Part shown: in pieces, positions 33,759-42,330 of the stretch
Layout of the letters: each line of letters starts with the position of its first letter
Position numbering within the stretch: position 1 is the first letter of the stretch
Origin: Calothrix sp. NIES-4105
GTDB lineage: Bacteria; Cyanobacteriota; Cyanobacteriia; Cyanobacteriales; Nostocaceae
Length of the DNA stretch: 64,000 nucleotides
Direction: 5' to 3'
Assembly: GCF_002368415.1 (NCBI RefSeq)
Contig: NZ_AP018290.1
Location: 4,911,614 to 4,975,613, forward strand
The notes under the pieces: model-generated
Told to the model about the DNA's origin: nothing
What the model saw: the letters and a program-made list of their open reading frames with translations, nothing else
Database searches by the model: none
Made by a program: the position numbers and the translations under genes

Positions 33759-34811
33759 TTATAAGAGTGTTTTTAACCAATAACTTTCTAATGCCTTGTT
33801 AATCCTTTCTCTTGAATATTCGTCCTTTAGAGAACAATATTCGAGGTATGAAACGATTGCTTTTTTCTCCTCTTGGTTAAAATGTGAAAACTTTATTGTT
33901 GCTATTTCATACCAATTAAAGTCATCTTCCCTCTCAAATTCCTCGTCAATTAACCCGTATGTCAGGTGGAACACTGGGTCGGCATTAGACCAAGCTCCTT
34001 CGATTTCAGGTATGATTAAATCGGCAATCAAAAAGGCGCCTATAAAGTATCTAAATCCTTCATCGGTGAAAAAACTTAAAGCTGAGGAGTTTACAGCAAG
34101 AAAATCCGGGTGAAGTGTTTTCCAATTTAATCCTCGAAACTCCATTGCATACTCCGCAGGCTCATTACCCAAATCTGAACCGCAAAGGCTATTATCTCCC
34201 GGATATGGAGTTTTTTCAAACGCTGCGTTGATTTGCTGTTGAAGTTCTCTTACTTGTGGGTCTTTAGCAAGTGGATACTGGTAATTATGGAGACTTCGGT
34301 AAAACTCTTCACTTTTTGCTTGAGCCGGATGTGTTTGGTTATTCCAACCCCATCTCAAAGCCTGCGCGCTCAAAAATTTTAATTGAGGTAGTGTGTCAAA
34401 TACTAGCCCTAAAAACGAGCAAACTGCTTTATACTGTTCTGAGGTAAACAGCGAGGTCTGATACTCAAAGTCTTCATCTTTACCACAATAATATAAACTA
34501 TGAAAGCTAGGAATCAAACTAAAAACTGTTGAATGAATAAGGTCGTTATCCTCTGAAAAATTAGAAATGCATTTAGTCAATAGAGACGGTAGATAATAAC
34601 GATAACCCTCAGCGCTTAAATAACAAAACGAAGACCATTCTTCCACCAAAAATTCTTGCTCAAGACTCAACCAGTTTTTACCGACAAGCTTGTGCCCTAT
34701 TTCCTGTTCCTCCTCCCAATCACCTGCAGATGGTCTTAATAAATTTGTCAGCTTTGGTACTTCTAGCCAGGAAAACGCATCAATTATTTCTTGTTCAACT
34801 TTTTCAATCAT
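33759..34811 (-). CDS. DUF6714 protein with two tandem domains
   Basis: 350 aa from the ATG at 34811 (MIEKVEQEIIDAF), which follows the stop of the small upstream ORF by 4 bases; a GTG at 34829 is possible. Two similar halves are seen: the first has IIDAFSWLEVP, WLSLEQEFL and YLSAEGYRYYLPSLL, the second INAAFEKTPYPG, WKTLHPDFL and FFTDEGFRYFIGAFL. That is the DUF6714 pattern, a family with no assigned role often seen in accessory loci. It is the last gene of the minus-strand series that begins with the muramidase at 40192. Confidence 0.75.
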   Translation of the reverse strand: MIEKVEQEIIDAFSWLEVPKLTNLLRPSAGDWEEEQEIGHKLVGKNWLSLEQEFLVEEWSSFCYLSAEGYRYYLPSLLTKCISNFSEDNDLIHSTVFSLIPSFHSLYYCGKDEDFEYQTSLFTSEQYKAVCSFLGLVFDTLPQLKFLSAQALRWGWNNQTHPAQAKSEEFYRSLHNYQYPLAKDPQVRELQQQINAAFEKTPYPGDNSLCGSDLGNEPAEYAMEFRGLNWKTLHPDFLAVNSSALSFFTDEGFRYFIGAFLIADLIIPEIEGAWSNADPVFHLTYGLIDEEFEREDDFNWYEIATIKFSHFNQEEKKAIVSYLEYCSLKDEYSRERINKALESYWLKTLL

Positions 34812-34815
34812 CTTT

Positions 34816-34941
34816 TTACCCCATTGCACCTCGAATCATTCCAATTGCTACAACCGCAACCAGCATAATTCCGCAATTTTCTTGAACATTTCTAGTTTTT
34901 TGAATTGGCGCCTGTATCGTTGTAACAATCAGTACGCTCAT
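34816..34941 (-). CDS. 41-residue hydrophobic ORF
   Basis: MSVLIVTTIQAPIQKTRNVQ, then CGIMLVAVVAIGMIRGAMG. The C-terminal 17 residues could span a membrane. It sits between the acyl-carrier-like remnant and DUF6714 and is translationally close to the latter (TAA, 4 bases, ATG). No family. A holin-like or membrane-anchor role would fit the lytic enzymes upstream, but that is speculation. Confidence 0.35.
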   Translation of the reverse strand: MSVLIVTTIQAPIQKTRNVQENCGIMLVAVVAIGMIRGAMG

Positions 34942-35013
34942 AAAAGGCGCCCACTACTTACTTGCTCCCCAGCTGCTGTTACGCACCAAAACATATAAAT
35001 GCACAACTTTTAA

Positions 35014-35277
35014 TCAATATAAAGATTCCCGTCTATACTTTGATTCAATTTTAGGTGGTTCTTGAGGCGCCCGCGTGTTGGAAACATTTGATAAACGATG
35101 CTTTCTTTGCAGGCACTTTAGAAGCGTTATGTATAATGCAGCATCTCCTAAATCATGGATTTCTGCTGTATCATCATCGTACTCGACTTTAACATTAAAC
35201 TCTTTTTCAACTGCTCTAACAAACTTGACGGAACCAATACCCTATTAGCAGAGCATTTCTAAAATGTCAGGGGTCAT
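35014..35277 (-). pseudogene. Acyl-carrier-protein-like gene with two adjacent stop codons
   Basis: Frame: MTPDILEMLC, TAA TAG, then GIGSVKFVRAVEKEFNVKVE, YDDDTAEIHDLGDAALYI, TLLKCLQRK and a basic tail. The part after the stops resembles the second half of an acyl carrier protein (EKEF.v.i......i..lGDa..Yi). The Ser-bearing DSL segment would have been in the missing part, so either a deletion removed it or the family is a different one. Start ATG lies 17 bases after the helical protein gene. Confidence 0.5.
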
Positions 35278-35294
35278 ACTTGATTAGGTATAAC

Positions 35295-35702
35295 TCATTC
35301 CATAATTTTGTTCAATCCATCTAGTATTTTCGGAACTCCGGCAATACCTTGACTTGCAGCAGCTAATATTCCACTAAAAAAGTCAACGATTTTACTTAAA
35401 AAGTTAATAGATGTATTGAACCCTTCAAGGTCATCAATAACTGTATTTAAGTTAGCAGTAACTGATGTAATTTGGGATTCAAAAGTTCCAAATGTTTTAG
35501 AGACTACATCGAAAAGTTTAAGTGTTATATCTTTGCGGATTTTGCGAAGTGGTTCTTCAATTTGCTTACGAATTTCAATAAACTGGTCATTGTTTATTTT
35601 CTTCTGTGCTAAGAGTTCGTTACGGTTTGCTAAAGAAAAATCTAGAATTTCAGAAATTAACTGTCGGCATAGTTCTAAATCTGTCAAATCAGGCTGAGAC
35701 AT
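35295..35702 (-). CDS. Helical protein, member 1 of a paralogous pair
   Basis: 135 aa. It begins MSQPDLTDLELCRQLISEIL and is helical throughout, with heptad-like spacing in ITLKLFDVVSKTFGTFESQI. The end is SQGIAGVPKILDGLNKIME. The neighbour at 35771 shares the plan: LxxCRxLIxEI at the start, a Gln/Phe-Gln-Phe-type middle (NNDQFIEIRKQIEEPLRKI against DEAQFNQIFTDVELKLCEI), and a closing PKILDGI/L. No known family, no signal peptide. As part of an operon with a lipoprotein, lipase and muramidase, a chaperone, adaptor or immunity role is possible; not shown. Confidence 0.65.
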   Translation of the reverse strand: MSQPDLTDLELCRQLISEILDFSLANRNELLAQKKINNDQFIEIRKQIEEPLRKIRKDITLKLFDVVSKTFGTFESQITSVTANLNTVIDDLEGFNTSINFLSKIVDFFSGILAAASQGIAGVPKILDGLNKIME

Positions 35703-35770
35703 TTTTAACTCCTTATAATCATTGTAATGAATAATACAGTGGTTACATCAAGCACTTATTTTTACTAAAG

Positions 35771-36181
35771 TTAATACTGAGTACAAATTGCTTTAATCCC
35801 ATCAAGAATTTTTGGAGTTTCTGGATAGATTTCTTCTTGACTAAGAAGATTGTGAAAATAATCAACTAGTTCACATAGCTTTTGGATTAGTATCTGAGAA
35901 TTTCCAGTATTTTCAATAAATTCTTGCAATTTTTGCCTAGTAGTATTAATTTGCTGCTGATAAATGGTTACTGAGCTTACAGATTGCTCATTGATAATTA
36001 TTGCCATTTCATCCGCAATTTCGCATAACTTAAGTTCAACATCTGTAAATATTTGGTTAAACTGTGCTTCATCTATTTCTTTTTTAAACAGCCGTTCCGC
36101 GCTATTTGTTTGTACAAAATAAATAATTTCATTAATTAAATTACGACAGACAAGTAAGCTTGTGACATCTTGAAGCATCAT
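35771..36181 (-). CDS. Helical protein, member 2 of a paralogous pair
   Basis: 136 aa (or 135 from the second Met). LLVCRNLINEIIYFVQTNSA opens it, TRQKLQEFIENTGNSQILIQ lies in the middle and ETPKILDGIKAICTQY closes it. All-helical by composition, cytosolic. See member 1 for shared positions. Only 68 bases separate the two, and 32 bases separate this one from the lipoprotein gene upstream. Function unknown. Confidence 0.65.
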   Translation of the reverse strand: MMLQDVTSLLVCRNLINEIIYFVQTNSAERLFKKEIDEAQFNQIFTDVELKLCEIADEMAIIINEQSVSSVTIYQQQINTTRQKLQEFIENTGNSQILIQKLCELVDYFHNLLSQEEIYPETPKILDGIKAICTQY

Positions 36182-36213
36182 GGTTTAACTCCTAATTTTA
36201 TTTTTATTTGCTA

Positions 36214-37296
36214 TTATCGTTGTTTGTTAAGTTTTTGTAGCAATGGCTCTATAACTTTTACGTGTTTATCGATAATCGCTTGAACTCTTCGCATCGTTTC
36301 TGGTTTAATTTCCTGAGTTTGTTCTTTCTCTGCGGTTTTAGTATTAGACGACTTGAATAAATCTTGACAATACTTGTCGAATTTAGCACCTGTCAAAGGA
36401 ATATCGCCATCCTTAACAAATTCTGTTTTTAAAGATGCGTGCAGTGATGACAATTCCCTTAAAATCTTTGTATATGCTTCAGCTTCATCTTTACGAGTAC
36501 GTACCACATCCATCGCAGTATTATACTTATCTTCTACTGACATAAATTCAAGGGGATTTTTCCTTAAATCATCTCCCAGTAGCGCTATATACTCGCTATA
36601 GTAAGTACGGATACTTGTTTCTTCTTCAACCAATAGTCCATCAACGTAAACTTTTTTGGCGATTGCCACCAATCCTCCCGGCTCTGGTTGTCCTTCGACT
36701 GCACCTTCACCCTTAATATAGGTTTGGATACTACTATCTGTACATAAAATTGCTTGCTTGAGCTTGCTGCGACGAAGTTCTTTAGTAAATAGGTTTGTGA
36801 GAAACTTCGCGATTGCAACTCCTGCTTTGACCTCTGCTTCTTTAAATACCGTTTGCGCTTCTGAAGAAGGTGATGGTGAGTATTTAAGATTTGTTAAGGA
36901 AGTCTCTAATGTTTGAAAGCTGGCATCAAAGGTAATTTTTTTTCCTTTCTCCCGTTCTCCGTTAGCAACTTGAACAAGGGCTTTCATATAATTGATTAAA
37001 ACCCCATTCGCATTGTCCATGACAGAAGAAACTCGCTTGTAATTATCATCACAAAATTTTTCTTCGGGTTGTCTTTCTGTAAATACAGTAGGAGAACCAG
37101 GTGTTCCAAAAAATTGAGTTGCTCTAATACATGAGCGATACATATCTTTGGAGATATCTCTACCTTTGCTGTCGAGTTTATCAACAGTATCACTGACCCC
37201 TTGTAATGATGGAATATTGCGTCCGCAACTGGCTAATAACAAACTGATTGTTACTAGTAACAAATTTTGATATAATTTAGTACATATTCGCTTCAT
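36214..37296 (-). CDS. Lipoprotein of unknown function
   Basis: 360 aa from the ATG at 37296 (MKRICTKLYQNLLLVTISLL). The signal sequence ends in a lipobox LLASC, so a diacylglyceryl Cys near residue 24 is expected and the protein should sit on the periplasmic side of a membrane. The rest is helical and charged (SVMDNANGVLINYMKALVQV, LRELSSLHASLKTEFVKDGD), with several Cys residues that could form disulfides. No family recognised. It lies between the lipase and the two helical proteins, with gaps of under 60 bases. A role as inhibitor or anchor for the enzymes is inference. Confidence 0.75.
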   Translation of the reverse strand: MKRICTKLYQNLLLVTISLLLASCGRNIPSLQGVSDTVDKLDSKGRDISKDMYRSCIRATQFFGTPGSPTVFTERQPEEKFCDDNYKRVSSVMDNANGVLINYMKALVQVANGEREKGKKITFDASFQTLETSLTNLKYSPSPSSEAQTVFKEAEVKAGVAIAKFLTNLFTKELRRSKLKQAILCTDSSIQTYIKGEGAVEGQPEPGGLVAIAKKVYVDGLLVEEETSIRTYYSEYIALLGDDLRKNPLEFMSVEDKYNTAMDVVRTRKDEAEAYTKILRELSSLHASLKTEFVKDGDIPLTGAKFDKYCQDLFKSSNTKTAEKEQTQEIKPETMRRVQAIIDKHVKVIEPLLQKLNKQR

Positions 37297-37353
37297 TTCA
37301 GTCAAATTTATATTAATTTACAAAAATTACTTTCTAACGGCGCCGTTGGGCAA

Positions 37354-38319
37354 TCAGCGGCTTGAAACAGCAATGCCTGTTTCAGCTTGTAAAGCCTGAA
37401 AATATGCTGGTAAGATATGATTATTGGGGATACGACCTGTTTGTAAAGTAAAGTAAATTGGTATTCCAATATGCTCGTAATCAAATCTTGATGATTTTTT
37501 AGTTGCGATAACTGTGGCGCCTGTTTGCCCAGGAAGACTAGCAGAGGAAAGTAATAAACATGGCATGGGAATTTTAGGTACAATATCTTCACTATTGGCA
37601 ATTCGATAACACTCTAAATTATCAAAGTTGCGAGCAAAATTCATATCTCCGACTCTTGGACTTGCAAACGAATAAAGAATTGGAGACTTAATAGGTATCC
37701 TCTCGCTAAGGTGAATATGTAATGTTGCAATTGTTGCTAAAGCTCCACCTAAACTATGACCTGTAACAAATACACGAGAATTAGCTGGGCAATTGCTAAG
37801 AGTTTTCTCTATTGTATCTCTGATTGAATTATAATTATCATCACGGTTGAAATCATATATCCGATCTATTAAGTTTCCAAGGTCTGGACGAATGTAAGTT
37901 TTGTAGAAACCACGATGAACTTCACCTAATATTGTTCTGGGTATAGTTGGGCAAAGCGGAGGATTATTAGCTTGCTTATATGATTGCTGAACAAATTTAA
38001 AGTTAGAAATCCATTCTGCAAGATTTGCTGTTCCTCGAAAAACAACATAAATATCTTGAGTATCTTGCCTTTGAGCTATAAAACCAAAGGGGACTCTTTT
38101 GCGTTTTAAAAACAAATAGTGAGCAAAGCCAAAATTAGCAAGTATTTTATACTTTTTACCATTTACGTTTATTGCTGTTAAATCTTGTTCCCATAAAAAT
38201 GTTGGTTGTTGTTGAGCTTGTGCAAATTGATGATGAGCTTGTTGAATTAGATACAGCATCTCCAATGCACGGTCATGGTCAAAATTGTTAAAGTTATTAG
38301 GAATTAGATTTGTATTCAT
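37354..38319 (-). CDS. Class 3 lipase (alpha/beta hydrolase)
   Basis: 321 aa. VFVTGHSLGGALATIATLHI carries the nucleophile Ser elbow. YVVFRGTANLAEWISNF (oxyanion-type strand) and later PMPCLLL and YEHIGIP are as in fungal-type class 3 lipases (PF01764). The catalytic Asp and His would be NSEDIVPKIP and the His of YEHIG or HILP. It hydrolyses ester bonds in acylglycerols or phospholipids. No obvious signal peptide, unlike the lipoprotein that follows, so it is either cytosolic or exported by another route. Second gene in the minus-strand series. Confidence 0.85.
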   Translation of the reverse strand: MNTNLIPNNFNNFDHDRALEMLYLIQQAHHQFAQAQQQPTFLWEQDLTAINVNGKKYKILANFGFAHYLFLKRKRVPFGFIAQRQDTQDIYVVFRGTANLAEWISNFKFVQQSYKQANNPPLCPTIPRTILGEVHRGFYKTYIRPDLGNLIDRIYDFNRDDNYNSIRDTIEKTLSNCPANSRVFVTGHSLGGALATIATLHIHLSERIPIKSPILYSFASPRVGDMNFARNFDNLECYRIANSEDIVPKIPMPCLLLSSASLPGQTGATVIATKKSSRFDYEHIGIPIYFTLQTGRIPNNHILPAYFQALQAETGIAVSSR

Positions 38320-38437
38320 GGATTGATGATATTTTCAGTTAAACTCAATTTGATTGCTGATACATTAGGTATTGGCACGATAATTTCGTACCAATACAAA
38401 TATTCACTTGCAGCTAATTTTTAGAAGCTTATGAAAA

Positions 38438-40192
38438 TTAACGATGAGAGTTTCCATTTAGTGAAACTTCTAATTGGGGTGAAGAAACAGAAGTAGGAAC
38501 AATATTTTCGCTTCGGGTTTCCCTAACGATAAAGTTAGCAGGGACGCGATTTGTAATAGTCTCAACAAAAGCTGTTAATTCGTCAAACGAACCATTAAAG
38601 TGATTTCTATCAACTTTTCCTTGAACTCCAGGTACAGCACCAGTTTCTGTATACTGCCAGAAATTCCAACCATTTCTACCCCAATTATTTGCCGGAACTA
38701 ATGGTTGAGGTTTATTTGTATAATTAGCAATCCACAGTGGATATTTGGCAAATACTTGTGTATCACCCATATACGATGTCCAGAAGCCGTAACTTGTATA
38801 GATTATTGGCTTGCGTCCTGTTACGCTTTCAACAATATCTAACCATTGCTGCACTCTAGGAATACGTTCATTGGATGGGGTTTTTTCCCATTGTCTTTTA
38901 ACATAGTCTGGGTAATGTTCCAAGTCGAGAACGGGTGGTAAGTCGCTAGATTCAATTTTGCCAACGACTCGTAGAAAATGCTGTGCTTGTTTTTCCGAGT
39001 CAATTAAAGGGAGGAAGAAGTGATAAGCACCGCGAATGATACCAGCATCTTTCATTCGCTCCCAATTATTATCAAAATATTTGTCTGTAAAGTCTACCCC
39101 TTCGGTTGCTTTAGCAAATGCAAACACGACTCCACTACCTTTTGCTTTTCGCCAATCAATAGAGTTTCCATTATGGTTAGAAACATCTATTCCATGATTG
39201 GTTGTAATACCTCCTGAAATCCGAGGAATTTCTTTAAACAAATCATCGCCAGCAATTACTGTAGTTAGGAATAGATAATTGTTGTTTCGTTCATAGCGTC
39301 TATCTTGCTTAAGCAGTGCCATAAACTCTCTATGTCCTTGTCGAGTTCTACCAACAAGACAACCAGCACCAGCCATGCCAATGTCAGCACGAGGTAAGTC
39401 ATAACCCCAATGCTGATTGATGGCGAAATTACCTGTATCAAGAAAATCACCAGGTCGAATAAAGTCTTGGTTTTTATCTCGATAAACAGAAACAGGAGTA
39501 TGCTGAATTAAGGCTTCATGTGGATCGGCGCCTGTTTGCCCACGATGAGTTCCTACTCGCCAAGCTTTATACTGCCCAAAGGCTATTCGTGCGGCGCCTA
39601 ATTCATTCAATGGGTTTAAGGTGAAGTGCGTACCAGGTTCTGTTGTACCTTCCCACTTGCCCCGAATAACTGGTATAAAGTCTGATTTGGGAATTTCTAT
39701 GACTAATCGTAAATCATTAAACTGGTTACGAGCATCCGAATTTAAAGTTCCATCAGCATTCATTCCTTCAACATAAACAATGTTGTATTTCCTGTCGCCT
39801 ACAGAAACACGGTAGTTCATTTCTACCATGTATTTGATTAGACTAGCGGCTAAATCCTGGCGCGAAAAGTCAATTTTAGGTTTAAGTTTAGATATAGCTT
39901 CTGGTGCGGTTTCAATTAAAGCTCTTGCAGTTTCTAAACTTAGAAATCCCAGTTCTTGAGCAACTTCCGGTCGGACAGTGCTAATAAGCTCTTGAAATTC
40001 AATAAATGCATCTGTAGAAATTGGACCAAACTTTCCATCGACAGGTGGGTCGAGAAATTTCAGCCAAACAAGACATTCTTGTATATGTCTTGTTAGTTCT
40101 TCATCAGCAGCAATTGCTTCTATCCCGTAATCAAAAGCTTTACCATTATCTGTAGCTAGCTTGCTCGCTTGAAAGAAATTTTCTAAACGCAT
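38438..40192 (-). CDS. Three-part GH25 muramidase
   Basis: 584 aa from the ATG at 40192, which has AGAAGG upstream; a GTG at 40216 is possible. Part 1 (about 30-100) is peptidoglycan-binding-like (PPVDGKFGPISTDAFIEFQE). Part 2 (about 125-330) has HEALIQHTPVSVYRDKNQDF, FAINQHWGYDLP and GMAGAGCLVGRTRQGHREFM; a conserved His, and Cys in AGCLVG, recall YkuD-like or other Cys-His cell-wall enzymes. Part 3 (about 340-540) is GH25: NHGIDVSNHNG, AKATEGVDF, GAYHFFLP, PVLDLEHYP (catalytic DLE) and KPIIYTSYGFWTSY. It should cut peptidoglycan. No signal peptide. First gene of the series with lipase and lipoprotein. Confidence 0.85.
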   Translation of the reverse strand: MRLENFFQASKLATDNGKAFDYGIEAIAADEELTRHIQECLVWLKFLDPPVDGKFGPISTDAFIEFQELISTVRPEVAQELGFLSLETARALIETAPEAISKLKPKIDFSRQDLAASLIKYMVEMNYRVSVGDRKYNIVYVEGMNADGTLNSDARNQFNDLRLVIEIPKSDFIPVIRGKWEGTTEPGTHFTLNPLNELGAARIAFGQYKAWRVGTHRGQTGADPHEALIQHTPVSVYRDKNQDFIRPGDFLDTGNFAINQHWGYDLPRADIGMAGAGCLVGRTRQGHREFMALLKQDRRYERNNNYLFLTTVIAGDDLFKEIPRISGGITTNHGIDVSNHNGNSIDWRKAKGSGVVFAFAKATEGVDFTDKYFDNNWERMKDAGIIRGAYHFFLPLIDSEKQAQHFLRVVGKIESSDLPPVLDLEHYPDYVKRQWEKTPSNERIPRVQQWLDIVESVTGRKPIIYTSYGFWTSYMGDTQVFAKYPLWIANYTNKPQPLVPANNWGRNGWNFWQYTETGAVPGVQGKVDRNHFNGSFDELTAFVETITNRVPANFIVRETRSENIVPTSVSSPQLEVSLNGNSHR

Positions 40193-40377
40193 TATTTCTA
40201 ACCTTCTATAATACACGCATGAACCTTGTTAGTAACTTACGCATCTAATACTAAAAATTCAGTTCTTGTATATTTCCTCTCACCCGCATCCTGATTTACT
40301 CTATAAACCGTATCGATGTACGTAAGTAACATGTGCAATAAAATAAACATAAACAAACCACCCTCCTCAAATCAGCT

Positions 40378-40437
40378 AACATGCATTAGTAACATTATTA
40401 GTAAACGATAATTGCTAATGGGCATTAGGTGATTTTT
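40378..40437 (+). promoter_or_regulatory. Upstream element of the RTX gene, shared with the DUF4114 gene
   Basis: CTAATGGGCATTAG followed directly by GTGATTTTT at 40415-40437, with ATTAGTAA words before it. The same arrangement precedes the gene starting at 43921 (minus strand, 43995-44030). Confidence 0.55.
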
Positions 40438-40503
40438 CCTAACTATCCTGGGTATGTTGTTTTTATTGCGGGATTAATCTCGATAGAGCAAGTAAGAGGG
40501 TGT

Positions 40504-40516
40504 AGGCGAATCGCCT
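40504..40516. other. Small palindrome before the RTX gene
   Basis: AGGCGA-A-TCGCCT, 46 bases upstream of the ATG. Possible operator or part of the leader. Confidence 0.35.
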
Positions 40517-40561
40517 GTTTTGGTTCTGAGGAAAATATTTAAAACAAAAAGGGACAAAATT

Positions 40562-41464
40562 ATGACATTTTACTGGAACGGTAATAATACAAACAACTTT
40601 TATAACTACACGGGGACAGATATTCTCCAAGCTAATGGATATGGTGGGAGAGATTACATTTATGGTGGGAGCAACAACGACATTATAAGAGGTGGAGCCG
40701 ACGGCGATTACTTATACGGTAGGAGTGGAAATGACACCTTATATGGGGATGAGGGGCACGATTATCTAGTAGGGGGTATAGGAGACGACTTGCTCTATGG
40801 AGGAATCGGTAACGACCAATTATATGGCGATAATGGCGATGATGCCCTATACGGTGGAGAAGGTATGGATAATTTATATGGCGGTGCTGGGAACGATAAA
40901 TTATATGGCGGTAAAGGTGATGATTACTTAGACGGAGGAGATGGTAACGATTTTTTGTATGGTAACGATCACTTACAATATGGTACTGGAAATGACGAAC
41001 TAAATGGTGGTGCCGGCAATGATTATATCTGGGCAGGTGGCACTAGCAATAAACTTATGGGCGGGACTGGTAACGACTACCTTCAGGGTTCATACGCTAG
41101 AGATGGTTACAATGTTTACAACCGATTTGAAGGTTTTGGTGGTGGAGCCAATGAAGTAGACTATTTGGTTGGTTCTGCAACTGGAAGCGATATGGATGTA
41201 TTCGTTCTAGGTAATGAGAATGGTTCGTTCTACAAAGATGCTGGTTACGCTCTTATCTATGGTTATTCTGCTTATTCTTGGGATCAAATTATTTTATCTA
41301 CGAATACAACCAATATACACTCTGAATATTTTATCTCTGATATCCATTGGGCTGGCAGTAGCTCTCTTACCGATAGAGCTATTTTTGCTTACGGTACTAA
41401 CGATTGCGTCGCCGTACTAGTAGACGACAATACATTCAGTCTCAATAATGCGTTTACAGTTTGA
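40562..41464 (+). CDS. RTX (haemolysin-type calcium-binding repeat) protein
   Basis: 300 aa from the ATG at 40562 ([18 protein letters not shown]), which has GGGACA-type purine-rich sequence before it; a GTG/TTG start at 40520 is less likely. Residues 30-180 are consecutive GGxGxDxLx nonapeptides ([41 protein letters not shown]), which fold into a calcium-filled beta-roll. The C-terminal 100 residues ([25 protein letters not shown]) form the usual end domain with a type I secretion signal. No toxin domain, so probably a surface or matrix protein. No type I secretion genes are in the window. Confidence 0.88.
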   Translation: MTFYWNGNNTNNFYNYTGTDILQANGYGGRDYIYGGSNNDIIRGGADGDYLYGRSGNDTLYGDEGHDYLVGGIGDDLLYGGIGNDQLYGDNGDDALYGGEGMDNLYGGAGNDKLYGGKGDDYLDGGDGNDFLYGNDHLQYGTGNDELNGGAGNDYIWAGGTSNKLMGGTGNDYLQGSYARDGYNVYNRFEGFGGGANEVDYLVGSATGSDMDVFVLGNENGSFYKDAGYALIYGYSAYSWDQIILSTNTTNIHSEYFISDIHWAGSSSLTDRAIFAYGTNDCVAVLVDDNTFSLNNAFTV

Positions 41465-41905
41465 TATGATTTTGCGTTCGCACTCTCTAATACTTGATGA
41501 ATTAATGCGATCTCACTTTCCATAGCCCAATAATTTTATGCGATCACACGCACCCTACCACAACCCAGAAATTTTGTGAGATCGCTCTTCCCATCACCCA
41601 ATCATTTAATACAGTCCAACCTCATTAGGTCGTATTCAAAATTTAATATATAGGACTCCTATTTGATTTTTGAACAACTAAGCTGCCTAGAGATTTGACA
41701 TCCCTTCGCTTTCCTTCTGAGCGTATTTTCGCCAAAGGGGTAGCCATGCCAGTTTTATTAACGGTGCCCAGGTTTATTTTGTAGGAGTTTTTTCAATTTT
41801 GGACTGATTAATTAACTGGCTAGTGCAGCTTGGCTAAAATAACTTACCAGTTGAAAAATGTAAAAAAGCTTGTGAAATAAGCTTTCTTACTTTTGCCTTG
41901 TTGTA
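41465..41905. other. Gene-free stretch
   Basis: No gene supported. It contains GCGATCTCACTTTCC and GAGATCGCTCTTCCC words (imperfect repeats) and, at 41780-41905, an insertion-bearing copy of the DNA downstream of the small gene at 26522. Confidence 0.4.
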
Positions 41906-42051
41906 CTAGCTTTTCTTCTGTGCTTCCACCGCTTGCTGCATTAAGCAATGACCTTCTAGGTATTTTCCTTGTTGATTTAGATCAACTGCTTGCTGAGGCA
42001 CGCAAAGGCTGCTTGCCTTGCCAAGATGAGTGCTTCTTCAATCATTTTCAT
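41906..42051 (-). pseudogene. Small helical protein, copy 2 (frameshifted)
   Basis: MKMIEEALILARQA is followed by a frame change, after which AVDLNQQGKYLEGH and QQAVEAQKKS are read in another frame. Its flank 42062-42137 matches 26680-26752 closely. It is a decayed duplicate of the locus at 26455-26854. Confidence 0.65.
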
Positions 42052-42137
42052 GCTCCGATATTACTTGTAGTATTAAGTCTGCTTCAAAGAAAGAGTCTAT
42101 TGGCTCTTGCTTCTAATAAACTAGCATCTGCATAATC

Positions 42138-42330
42138 TACGGAAGATACGTTAGATTGGTCATAAGCTACAATCTCGTTTAGTTTAGTGGCGCCAACGTC
42201 GAAACTCGACTTTCTTTACGTTATGAAGTACGTGCAACGCTTGGGCAACTTTATGGCGTCGAGTTTTCTGATTATTTGGGATTGTTGGTTTGGGGTTGAG
42301 TAATTTGACGGGAGAGTTCGCTGTAAAATT
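42138..42330. other. Remnant of unknown origin
   Basis: A plus-strand frame (about 42197-42300) reads VETRLSLRYEVRATLGQLYG, like a beta-strand of an outer-membrane protein, but is too short to name. Confidence 0.25.

Noticed and set aside
36585-37193. Two minus-strand ORFs in other frames of the lipoprotein gene
   Set aside because: The lipoprotein frame has a signal peptide and lipobox and fits the operon; the others have no features.
42197-42300. Possible copper-resistance or porin C-terminal fragment
   Set aside because: Only about 20 residues resemble a beta-strand pattern, too little to name a gene.
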